Below, in pieces: positions 1-5,817 of a stretch of DNA of 5,817 nt (positions are counted from its first letter, which is position 1; every line of letters begins with the position of its first letter). The notes under the pieces are model-generated. The model searched no databases. It saw nothing but the letters and a program-made list of their open reading frames with translations, and had not been told where the DNA came from. The stretch is from Calditrichota bacterium (lineage in GTDB: Bacteria > Zhuqueibacterota > Zhuqueibacteria > Residuimicrobiales > Krinioviventaceae), in contig RPQV01000242.1 of NCBI GenBank assembly GCA_003818595.1, forward strand, positions 1 to 5,817. Direction: 5' to 3'. The translations under genes were made by a program, and so were the position numbers.

Positions 1-739
1 CCAAATCACCGTGATTGCCGGTCCGTGCGCCGTTGAAAGTGAAACTCAACTTTTTACCATTGCCAAAGCGGTCAAAGATGCCGGCGCAAAAGTTTTGCGG
101 GCCGGCGCATTTAAACCTCGTACATCTCCTTATGCCTTCCAAGGACTGGGCGAGGAAGGCCTGAAATTGCTCAAGGCGGCGTCCCTCGAATTTGACATTC
201 CCACAGTCACCGAAATCATGCGCGAAAATCAGCTGGATATCATCGTCGAGTATATCGACATACTCCAAGTCGGCGCCCGCAATATGCAGAATTTCCCGCT
301 GCTCAAGGAATTGGGCAAAATACGGAAACCGATCCTGCTCAAACGAGGGATGTCTGCCCGGATCGAAGAACTATTAATGGCTGCCGAATATATCATGTCC
401 GGAGGCAATTATGAGGTCATTCTTTGCGAACGGGGAATTCGCACCTTTGAGAATTATACCCGCAACACGATGGATATCTCCGCCATCCCGGTGGTGAAAA
501 AAGTGAGTCATTTGCCGATCATTGCGGATCCCAGCCACGGAACAGGTTTACGCAATAAAGTGGCGCCGATGGCGCGTGCGGCAGTTGCCGCCGGTGCAGA
601 CGGCCTGACGATTGAGGTTCATCATGATCCTGATCATGCTCTGTCGGACGGACCGCAATCACTCTATCCAAATCAATTTGCCCGTTTGATGGAAGAAGTT
701 CGCATGATTGCCTGGGCAATCGGGCGAAAAATCGACTGA
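1..739 (+). CDS. aroF: 3-deoxy-7-phosphoheptulonate (DAHP) synthase, type I-beta, 5'-partial
   Basis: This enzyme condenses phosphoenolpyruvate and erythrose-4-phosphate to DAHP, the committed step of the shikimate pathway, in the cytoplasm. The open frame runs off the left edge (first full codon at 2), so the GTG at 11 is internal and not a start. About 245 residues of the TIM barrel are visible. They begin at the phosphate/metal strand GPCAVES (20-40), followed by KPRTSPYAFQG (from 113), DPSHGTG (from 527) and EVHHDPDHALSDGPQS (from 614). The expected metal ligands are all present: Cys (26-28), His (536-538), Glu (614-616) and Asp (647-649). Their spacing (170, 26 and 11 residues) equals that recalled for the T. 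maritima enzyme (C102, H272, E298, D309). By that comparison roughly 90 N-terminal residues are missing. They could hold a ferredoxin-like regulatory domain or a chorismate mutase domain, so feedback control cannot be judged. No C-terminal extension is present. tyrA follows after 10 nt. A KDO-8-phosphate synthase, a relative in the same superfamily, is less likely given the pathway context and motifs. Confidence 0.96.
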   Translation, partial: QITVIAGPCAVESETQLFTIAKAVKDAGAKVLRAGAFKPRTSPYAFQGLGEEGLKLLKAASLEFDIPTVTEIMRENQLDIIVEYIDILQVGARNMQNFPLLKELGKIRKPILLKRGMSARIEELLMAAEYIMSGGNYEVILCERGIRTFENYTRNTMDISAIPVVKKVSHLPIIADPSHGTGLRNKVAPMARAAVAAGADGLTIEVHHDPDHALSDGPQSLYPNQFARLMEEVRMIAWAIGRKID

Positions 740-744
740 GAGGA
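738..744 (+). promoter_or_regulatory. Shine-Dalgarno site of tyrA
   Basis: GAGAGGA overlaps the stop codon of the upstream DAHP synthase gene and lies 5 nt before the ATG at 750. It decides the tyrA start: the in-frame ATG at 708 would add 14 residues with no family resemblance, inside the upstream gene. Confidence 0.75.
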
Positions 745-749
745 AAATC

Positions 750-1862
750 ATGCCGGATTATGCCCGTTTTGAGCGAGTGTCAATCATCGGCGTCGGACTC
801 ATTGGCGGTTCCCTGGGATTGGCGCTGAAGAAAAAAGGCTTTAAAGGTAGAATCGCCGGTTTGGATGTACCCCATGTGTTGGAAAATGCCAAACGCCGCA
901 ACGCCATCGATGATCTGTTCCCGGTGGAAAATCTCAAAAGTGCTGTTGCTGAGGCTGATCTGATCTTTCTTTGCACGCCCATTGACAATATCCTTTCCCT
1001 GTTGAAGAAAATCGGCAGTGATGTCAAGCCGGATGCGTTGATTACCGATGTGGGCAGCATCAAACGGCAAATTGTCGAAACCGCCAATATTCACCTGCCG
1101 GCCAGCTGTGATTTCATTGGTGGTCATCCCATGGCCGGGTCGGAAATTCGCGGTATTGACGGTGCTGATCCCTTTCTATTCGAGAACGCCACCTGGGTGC
1201 TCACACCGAGCAAACCGGTTGATGAAAAAAAACGAAAAGCGTTTGGTGAATTATTGGAACTCATCGGCGCGAAAGTGCTTCTGCTGCAGCCGCGACTGCA
1301 TGATGAAATTGCAGCGGCTGTCAGTCATTTGCCCCAAATGGCTGCTGTTTCCCTGATGAATATGGTCGCCGCCAGACAAGCCGAAAGTCCTTATTTTCTG
1401 AAAATGGCCGCCGGCGGGTTTCGGGATATGACGCGCATTGCCTCCAGTCCCTTTGGAATCTGGGAATCGATTTGCCAAACTAATGCGGATATGATCGCGA
1501 GTTATCTGGATGCTTTTATTGCCGAATTAACTCATATCAAAAGCATTCTCAATGATTCCAAGGCGCTCGAGCACTATTTTTCCTCAGCCGCTCGAAACCG
1601 CCTGGCGATTCCTACTGATACCAAGGGCTTTTTGAAACCGCAATACGAGGTGTCAGTGGCCGTTGAAGACAAGCCTGGAGTGCTGGCCAAATTGGCGACT
1701 CTTCTGGCTGAAAAAAATATCAATGTAAAGGATATTGAAGTGTTGAAAATACGCGAAGATGAGGGCGGCACCTTTCGTCTCGCATTTTCTGAGCGCGTCG
1801 ATCAGGAACAGGCGATTGAATTATTAAAAAATGGCGGCTTTGAATGTCGAAAGAGAGGTTGA
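750..1862 (+). CDS. tyrA: Prephenate dehydrogenase with C-terminal ACT domain
   Basis: This enzyme catalyses oxidative decarboxylation of prephenate to 4-hydroxyphenylpyruvate, the tyrosine-specific branch. The protein has 370 residues. The N-terminal Rossmann domain carries GVGLIG (residues 14-19), with Asp39 at the end of the second strand, which favours NAD over NADP. Next come FLCTPID and DVGSIK, then HPMAGSE with the expected catalytic His126. The helical dehydrogenase domain has SHLPQMAA (His193) and GFRDMTR (223-229), which supplies the expected prephenate-contacting arginine. Residues about 299-370 form an ACT domain (YEVSVAVEDKPGVLAKLATLL...), as in B. subtilis-type TyrA, so allosteric feedback by an aromatic amino acid is likely (inference). 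No chorismate mutase domain is fused, unlike E. coli TyrA, so this cell needs a separate source of prephenate. The start at 750 is chosen for its ribosome site and because the Rossmann strand begins about 10 residues later. Arogenate specificity cannot be excluded from sequence alone. Confidence 0.96.
   Translation: MPDYARFERVSIIGVGLIGGSLGLALKKKGFKGRIAGLDVPHVLENAKRRNAIDDLFPVENLKSAVAEADLIFLCTPIDNILSLLKKIGSDVKPDALITDVGSIKRQIVETANIHLPASCDFIGGHPMAGSEIRGIDGADPFLFENATWVLTPSKPVDEKKRKAFGELLELIGAKVLLLQPRLHDEIAAAVSHLPQMAAVSLMNMVAARQAESPYFLKMAAGGFRDMTRIASSPFGIWESICQTNADMIASYLDAFIAELTHIKSILNDSKALEHYFSSAARNRLAIPTDTKGFLKPQYEVSVAVEDKPGVLAKLATLLAEKNINVKDIEVLKIREDEGGTFRLAFSERVDQEQAIELLKNGGFECRKRG
1852..1858 (+). 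promoter_or_regulatory. Shine-Dalgarno site of aroA, inside the end of tyrA
   Basis: AGAGAGG lies 5 nt before the ATG at 1864, within the last codons of tyrA. It supports the start at 1864 over the in-frame ATG at 1831, which would add 11 residues and overlap tyrA by 32 nt. Confidence 0.75.
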
Positions 1863-1863
1863 T

Positions 1864-3147
1864 ATGGCGGATCTGACTTGGACTCCCGGCAACTCGATGC
1901 GGGGTGAAATAAAGCTGCCGGGTGATAAATCGATTTCTCATCGGGCGTTGATGCTCGGCGCCATTGCCGACGGCGTCTGCAGAATTACCGGTATCTCAAC
2001 GGCGGAGGATGTCAACAGCACTGCAGCCTGTTTGAGAAAACTGGGAATCAAGATCGATCGCAGAGGCCATAAGGTTGCCGTGCATGGTCAAGGCGCCGGA
2101 GGACTCGCTCCGGCGAAAACGGTTCTGGATGCCGGGAACTCCGGAACTACGATTCGCCTGCTCGCCGGAATTCTCGCTGCGCAGCCGTTCACCAGCACTA
2201 TAACGGGTGATGAATCCTTACGATCTCGACCGATGCGACGCATTATTGAGCCATTGGAGCAGATGGGGGCTCAAATCGAAAGTACTGACAACAGGGCGCC
2301 GTTGACACTCCGCGGCAATGTTCTTCATGCCATTGACTTTGCTTCGCCGGTGGCGAGCGCGCAGGTGAAATCGTGCGTGCTGTTGGCCGGTTTATTTGCC
2401 AAAGGCGTCACTCGGGTGACCGAGCCTTTTCATTCCCGAGACCATACTGAGCGTATGCTCCGGGAAATGGGTGTCTCAGTTCATACATCTGCTGCCATGT
2501 CTGCGGTGAAAGGTCCGGCAGGAGTGCGGCCGTGTGATATCGATATTCCGTCCGACATTTCCGCGGCGGCTTTTTTTATGACCGCCGCAGCATTGATGCC
2601 CAATTCCGAGGTGGTATTGAATAATGTGGGTGTGAATCCTTCACGTACGGGTATTATTGATGCATTGACGGCGATGGGGGCGCAATTGCGGCTCGATGAA
2701 GTGGTTGAACTCAATCACGAACCACGCGCCCGAATCATCGCCCGCAGTTCAAAATTGAAGGCTGTCACTCTCGGCGGCGCGATGATCCCGCGGATCATAG
2801 ACGAGATCCCCATTCTCGCGATCGCGGCCACTCAGGCTGAGGGGACGACGACCATCAAGGATGCCGGAGAATTGCGGGTTAAAGAATCGGACCGCATCGC
2901 CGCGATTGCAGACAATCTGAAACGGATGGGTGCATCGGTGCGCGAATTAAAGGACGGGCTCGCCATCACCGGGCCAACGCCTTTGAAAGGTGCAGAAATC
3001 GAAAGCCACCATGATCATCGTATCGCCATGGCTTTTTCCATAGCGGCCCAAATCGCATCGGGAGAAACGCTCATCAAAAATATCGACTGCATCAATATTT
3101 CCTTTCCCGGTTTTATCGAGACTCTCCAAATGGTGCAAAGTGATTAA
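1864..3147 (+). CDS. aroA: 3-phosphoshikimate 1-carboxyvinyltransferase (EPSP synthase)
   Basis: This enzyme transfers the enolpyruvyl group of PEP to shikimate-3-phosphate, giving EPSP. The protein has 427 residues, the usual family length. Active-site motifs appear in order: GDKSISHR (20-27, Lys22 and Arg27), GNSGTTIR (91-98), SAQVK (165-169), RDHTE (192-196), DEIP with Asp313, KESDR with Glu341 and Arg344, and HHDHR (382-386, Arg386). By alignment these match the substrate and catalytic residues of the E. coli enzyme, and none is missing. Gly94 sits where E. coli has the glyphosate-contacting Gly96. However, GDKS, SAQxK and RxHxE are three of the four motifs used to define class II EPSP synthases; the fourth, NxTR, reads NPSR here (258-261). 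The start is 1 nt after the tyrA stop, and the 3' end overlaps aroE by 8 nt. The related MurA is excluded by the shikimate-type motifs and the context. Confidence 0.97.
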   Translation: MADLTWTPGNSMRGEIKLPGDKSISHRALMLGAIADGVCRITGISTAEDVNSTAACLRKLGIKIDRRGHKVAVHGQGAGGLAPAKTVLDAGNSGTTIRLLAGILAAQPFTSTITGDESLRSRPMRRIIEPLEQMGAQIESTDNRAPLTLRGNVLHAIDFASPVASAQVKSCVLLAGLFAKGVTRVTEPFHSRDHTERMLREMGVSVHTSAAMSAVKGPAGVRPCDIDIPSDISAAAFFMTAAALMPNSEVVLNNVGVNPSRTGIIDALTAMGAQLRLDEVVELNHEPRARIIARSSKLKAVTLGGAMIPRIIDEIPILAIAATQAEGTTTIKDAGELRVKESDRIAAIADNLKRMGASVRELKDGLAITGPTPLKGAEIESHHDHRIAMAFSIAAQIASGETLIKNIDCINISFPGFIETLQMVQSD

Positions 3148-4021
3148 GGCGACGACGCCCCTTTACGCTGTCATCGGAGATCCCATAGCTCACAGCCTTT
3201 CCCCTCTGATGCAGAATTGGTTCATTCAGCATTTTGGTCTAGACGCAGTTTATGTCGCTTTTCGCGTTTGCCCGACGGAATTGAAAAACGCTGTTCAAGG
3301 AATGCGGGCTTTGGGAATTCAGGGTATGAATGTGACCGTTCCTCATAAAGAGGCGGTCACGGCATGGACGGACGAATATTCGTCTGAAGTGACATTGCTT
3401 GGTGCTGCCAATACGCTTAAAAATGTCGATGGGAAAATATCTGCTTTTGTGACTGATCCGTACGGTTTTATCGAATCTTTGAGCGAGAATAGCGCTCGAT
3501 TTAATCAGGCTGATGTTCTCCTGTTCGGTGCAGGCGGCGCGGCACGCTCCGTCTGCTATGCTCTCAGCCGTTTATCGGTCAACCGGATTATCCTTCATGA
3601 TATCGATGATCAAAAAACAGAATCCCTCCTCCGCTTATGCCGAACCAATCTGGGATTGACCAAAACCGTTGCGCTGAAATCCATAGCCGACGATATGAAC
3701 GACATTATTGCGGCGACGCCGATTGTCATCAATGCGACTGCTATCGGCATGCATCCTCAGGAGAATCAATCCGTCATCGAAAATGTGCGGACGATCAACA
3801 AAGGACATTTTTTCTACGATTTGATTTACAATCCGGCTAAGACTCGATTTTTGCGTATGGCTGAGAAAGCCGGTGCGGTCGTGCAGAGTGGTCTGGATAT
3901 GCTGATTTTCCAAGGATTGCAATCAATGCGTATTTGGACTGGAGAGGAACTAAAGCTGAACCATGCATCTATGCAGGAGTTGCGTACGCTTTTAACTCAT
4001 TTTTTGGGAAACCATGAATAA
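3140..4021 (+). CDS. aroE: Shikimate dehydrogenase, GTG start
   Basis: This enzyme reduces 3-dehydroshikimate to shikimate. The protein has 293 residues, slightly long for the family. The N-terminal substrate domain has GDPIAHSLSP (13-22, with the two shikimate-binding serines), NVTVPHK with catalytic Lys70, AANT (Asn91), and TDPYGF with catalytic Asp106; the usual NTD reads VTD here. The nucleotide domain has GAGGAA (130-135). The loop after the next strand reads HDIDDQK (153-159) instead of the NRTxxK/R of NADP enzymes, which suggests NAD use (see findings). NATAIGM (198-204), YNPAKTRFL and GLDMLIFQ (251-258) complete the family pattern. GTG at 3140 is the only plausible start: no in-frame ATG lies close upstream, and the N-terminal strand begins a few residues later. 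No clear Shine-Dalgarno site precedes it. The start codon overlaps the end of aroA by 8 nt, so translation is probably coupled to aroA. A quinate/shikimate dehydrogenase is an alternative, but the operon favours biosynthesis. Confidence 0.95.
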   Translation: MIKATTPLYAVIGDPIAHSLSPLMQNWFIQHFGLDAVYVAFRVCPTELKNAVQGMRALGIQGMNVTVPHKEAVTAWTDEYSSEVTLLGAANTLKNVDGKISAFVTDPYGFIESLSENSARFNQADVLLFGAGGAARSVCYALSRLSVNRIILHDIDDQKTESLLRLCRTNLGLTKTVALKSIADDMNDIIAATPIVINATAIGMHPQENQSVIENVRTINKGHFFYDLIYNPAKTRFLRMAEKAGAVVQSGLDMLIFQGLQSMRIWTGEELKLNHASMQELRTLLTHFLGNHE

Positions 4022-5204
4022 AATCCGATTTTTAACCGCGGGTGAATCGCATGGTCCGGCGCTCAACGCCATCATTGAAGGCATGCCCGCCGGTCTCGCC
4101 GTTTCAGAGGAAGAGATATCGTTACAACTGCAGCGTCGCCAACGCGGATATGGCCGGGGTGACCGTATGCAGATTGAACGTGACCGAGTGCAGATTCTCA
4201 GCGGGCTGCGATATGGGAAAACCCTCGGGAGTCCCATTTCGTTGTTGATTTTCAACAAAGACTGGCCCAATTGGACGCATAAAATGTCCGTCGTTCCAGT
4301 GGCCGAACCGGTCGCCCCGCTTCACATGCCTCGTCCAGGTCACGCCGATTATGCCGGAATGGTCAAATATCGAACAGATGATTTGCGCAACATTCTTGAA
4401 CGTTCTTCCGCACGTGAGACGGCCATGCGCGTAGCCGCTGGCGCTTTGACCCGTTTGCTTTTGCAGCAGTTTGGCATTCTTGTCTTTGGTCATGTGCTCC
4501 GCATCGGTTCAGTGGAGGGCTCTTTTTCTGCTGTTTCATTGACGCGCACCACCCCGTTGCCGGAGGTTAGAGCTCTATTTGATCAGGCCGAACATTCTCC
4601 GATGGCCTGCATGGATCCGGAGACGACTCTCAGGATGCAGTCTTTGGTCGATGAGGCGAAAGAAAAAGGGGATTCGCTGGGCGGCTTGTTTGAAATTGTT
4701 GCGACGGGAGTTCCCGTTGGTTTAGGGAGTCATGTCCATTGGGACCGTAAATTAGATGCCCATATCGCATCTGCCATGATGAGCATCAATGCCATGAAAT
4801 CCGTGGAAATAGGGCTGGGGAAGGCAGTTTCAGAACGGTTCGGCAGTCAGGTGCATGATGAGCTTTTTTATGAAGAGCAGGCGGGATACTATCGACAACG
4901 AAATTCTGCCGGTGGTATTGAGGGCGGCATGAGCAATGGTGAACCCATTGTGGTCCGCGTGGCGATGAAGCCGCTGCCGACCATGCCGACGCCTTTGCGT
5001 TCCGTCGATGTGGGTACCCATCTGCCTCAAAATGCGCATTATGAACGTGCTGATGTCTGTGCCGTGCCTGCCGCGGTCGTCGTCGGCGAGGCCATGCTCA
5101 GTCTCGTTCTTGCCAATGCTCTGGTTGAAAAATTAGGTGGCGATTCTATCGACGAAATGAGGAGAAACTTTGAAGGTTTACCATCAACTCCCTTGGCATG
5201 GTAA
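4014..5204 (+). CDS. aroC: Chorismate synthase
   Basis: This enzyme performs the 1,4-elimination of phosphate from EPSP to give chorismate, requiring reduced FMN. The protein has 396 residues, close to the longer Gram-positive-type enzymes. Signature regions are AGESHG (His13), RRQRGYGRGDRM, SGLRYGKTLGSPI, RPGHAD (His110), the SSARETAMRVAAGA helix, the GSHVHWDRKLDA strand, NSAGGIEGGMSNG, and RADVCAVPA (Asp347). The two histidines and the aspartate are the expected catalytic residues. No flavin reductase domain is fused, so reduced FMN must come from elsewhere. The ATG at 4014 has a weak GGGA site 4 nt upstream, lies 8 nt inside aroE, and places the conserved LTAGESHG at the correct distance. 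The C-terminus overlaps aroK by 35 nt. Confidence 0.98.
   Translation: MNKIRFLTAGESHGPALNAIIEGMPAGLAVSEEEISLQLQRRQRGYGRGDRMQIERDRVQILSGLRYGKTLGSPISLLIFNKDWPNWTHKMSVVPVAEPVAPLHMPRPGHADYAGMVKYRTDDLRNILERSSARETAMRVAAGALTRLLLQQFGILVFGHVLRIGSVEGSFSAVSLTRTTPLPEVRALFDQAEHSPMACMDPETTLRMQSLVDEAKEKGDSLGGLFEIVATGVPVGLGSHVHWDRKLDAHIASAMMSINAMKSVEIGLGKAVSERFGSQVHDELFYEEQAGYYRQRNSAGGIEGGMSNGEPIVVRVAMKPLPTMPTPLRSVDVGTHLPQNAHYERADVCAVPAAVVVGEAMLSLVLANALVEKLGGDSIDEMRRNFEGLPSTPLAW
5159..5164 (+). promoter_or_regulatory. Strong Shine-Dalgarno site for the TTG start of aroK
   Basis: GAGGAG sits 5 nt before the TTG at 5170, inside the aroC coding sequence. It is the best ribosome site in the window. No in-frame ATG lies between the TTG and the Walker A motif that could serve as a start, so this site decides the start codon. 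Confidence 0.85.
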
Positions 5205-5721
5205 GAATGTTTATTTTTTGGGTTTCATGGGTTCCGGCAAGTCGCGCATTGGAAATGCTTTTGCCGATTTGCTTGGCTGGCCTTTTCATGATACGGATGA
5301 TCTGGTGGAACGCCAAGCCGGCAAGTCGATCGGAGACATTTTCGCTGAAGAGGGGGAAGAAAGGTTTCGCGATCTGGAGACCAGCATTCTGGAGCAGGTG
5401 GCGAGTTGGAAAAACAATGTTATCGCCTTGGGAGGCGGAGCTGTCTTGAGAGACATCAACTGGAAATTGATCACAGGTTCCGGAATCACCATCTGTTTGA
5501 CGGCGCCTCCCGAGTTGTTGTCGGACCGCATCGGTCGAAATCATCATCGGCCCTTAATGAGCAACCTCGATGAAGAGGAACGATTAAAGAAAATCAATCG
5601 CATGCTTGAACAGCGCCTTCCTTATTATCAACGTGCGCAATTCACGTTTGAAAGCAAAAATGACCGCAGCGTGAGCGAATTCGTTCGCTATATATTTGAA
5701 CAATTGATGGAAGAACTATGA
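5170..5721 (+). CDS. aroK: Shikimate kinase, TTG start
   Basis: This enzyme phosphorylates shikimate at the 3-hydroxyl using ATP. The protein has 183 residues, near the usual 165-180. It is a P-loop NMP-kinase-like fold: Walker A GFMGSGKS (18-25), DTDD (41-44, shikimate-binding Asp43), FRDLE with Arg67, GGG (88-90), the lid RNHHRPLM with Arg127, and QRLPYY with Arg149. All match the known substrate and ATP contacts of the family. The TTG start is supported by a strong upstream ribosome site; the first 12 residues lie before the family core and are not conserved. The first 35 nt overlap the end of aroC in another frame, and the stop overlaps the aroB start as ATGA. The protein ends shortly after the last helix, so no dehydroquinate synthase domain is fused to it. 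Confidence 0.96.
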   Translation: MKVYHQLPWHGKNVYFLGFMGSGKSRIGNAFADLLGWPFHDTDDLVERQAGKSIGDIFAEEGEERFRDLETSILEQVASWKNNVIALGGGAVLRDINWKLITGSGITICLTAPPELLSDRIGRNHHRPLMSNLDEEERLKKINRMLEQRLPYYQRAQFTFESKNDRSVSEFVRYIFEQLMEEL

Positions 5722-5817
5722 ACACTATAACGGTTGAACTCGGTGAAAAGAGCTATCCCATTGTGGTGGGTCACGCTCTTTTATCAGAGTTACCGCAATT
5801 TCTACGACAATCAGCGA
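5718..5817 (+). CDS. aroB: 3-dehydroquinate synthase, 3'-partial (N-terminus only)
   Basis: This enzyme cyclises DAHP to 3-dehydroquinate using NAD and a divalent metal. Only 33 residues are visible. They read TVELGEKSYPIVVGHALL at positions 4-21, the typical AroB opening (compare the LGERSYPI stretch of E. coli AroB). The ATG overlaps the aroK stop in an ATGA arrangement, with GGAAG four bases upstream of it. The nucleotide- and metal-binding residues lie beyond the window, so the call rests on the N-terminal motif plus operon context. Homologues such as 2-deoxy-scyllo-inosose synthase share the fold but are unlikely here. Confidence 0.88.
   Translation, partial: MNTITVELGEKSYPIVVGHALLSELPQFLRQSA

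Noticed and set aside
708..749. Upstream in-frame ATG as the tyrA start
   Set aside because: It would give a 14-residue extension inside the DAHP synthase gene; the ATG at 750 has a good Shine-Dalgarno site.
740..749. Internal promoter or terminator between the DAHP synthase gene and tyrA
   Set aside because: The gap is only 10 nt and is fully explained by the ribosome-binding site; no hairpin with a T-run fits.
780..1127. Antisense open frames inside tyrA
   Set aside because: They overlap the conserved Rossmann domain of TyrA and have no recognisable protein features.
1225..1232. Run of eight A in tyrA as a possible slippage or phase-variation site
   Set aside because: It encodes Lys-rich residues in a variable loop, the frame is intact on both sides, and nothing else suggests programmed slippage in a core biosynthetic gene.
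1831..1863. Upstream in-frame ATG as the aroA start
   Set aside because: It adds 11 residues without family similarity, lacks a good ribosome site and overlaps tyrA; the ATG at 1864 has AGAGAGG at ideal spacing.
4122..4493. Antisense open frame of 123 codons inside aroC
   Set aside because: No family resemblance; it is fully covered by conserved chorismate synthase motifs on the + strand.
5146..5547. Antisense open frame of 133 codons across the aroC end and aroK
   Set aside because: It lies opposite well-conserved shikimate kinase coding sequence, has no recognisable domain, and its existence follows from the codon pattern of the sense gene.
1..5817. Novel defence, mobile or RNA-based system
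   Set aside because: Every stretch is accounted for by seven recognised aromatic-biosynthesis genes; no leftover region longer than 10 nt remains and no repeats were seen.

Overview
The window is a single, gap-free run of seven same-strand (+) genes for aromatic amino acid biosynthesis: the shikimate pathway plus the tyrosine branch. The order is aroF-type DAHP synthase (5' end cut off by the window) - tyrA - aroA - aroE - aroC - aroK - aroB (3' end cut off). The largest non-coding gap is 10 nt. No RNA gene, mobile element, repeat, CRISPR array, promoter or terminator could be supported, so the operon starts upstream and ends downstream of the window.

Layout: 1-739 DAHP synthase (type I-beta, barrel domain only visible); 750-1862 prephenate dehydrogenase with a C-terminal ACT domain; 1864-3147 EPSP synthase; 3140-4021 shikimate dehydrogenase (GTG start); 4014-5204 chorismate synthase; 5170-5721 shikimate kinase (TTG start); 5718-end 3-dehydroquinate synthase N-terminus. 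Junctions are +10, +1, -8, -8, -35 and -4 nt, which points to one polycistronic mRNA with translational coupling.

Together these genes encode condensation of PEP and erythrose-4-phosphate to DAHP, cyclisation to dehydroquinate (aroB), reduction to shikimate (aroE), phosphorylation (aroK), EPSP formation (aroA), chorismate formation (aroC), and oxidative decarboxylation of prephenate to 4-hydroxyphenylpyruvate (tyrA). Two steps are not encoded here: 3-dehydroquinate dehydratase (aroD/aroQ) and chorismate mutase. They may lie just outside the window, or chorismate mutase could be fused to the unseen N-terminus of the DAHP synthase.

Organism: a bacterium with mid-range GC content by eye. The I-beta DAHP synthase, the separate TyrA-ACT and the block order (recalled as the same as in Thermotoga maritima, where aroK and aroB are fused) argue against an enteric gammaproteobacterium. 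The phylum cannot be fixed from this sequence. The window looks like core metabolism. The points most worth a second look are an acidic NAD-type cofactor loop in AroE, a near-class-II motif set in AroA, and the 35-nt aroC/aroK overlap with a TTG start.
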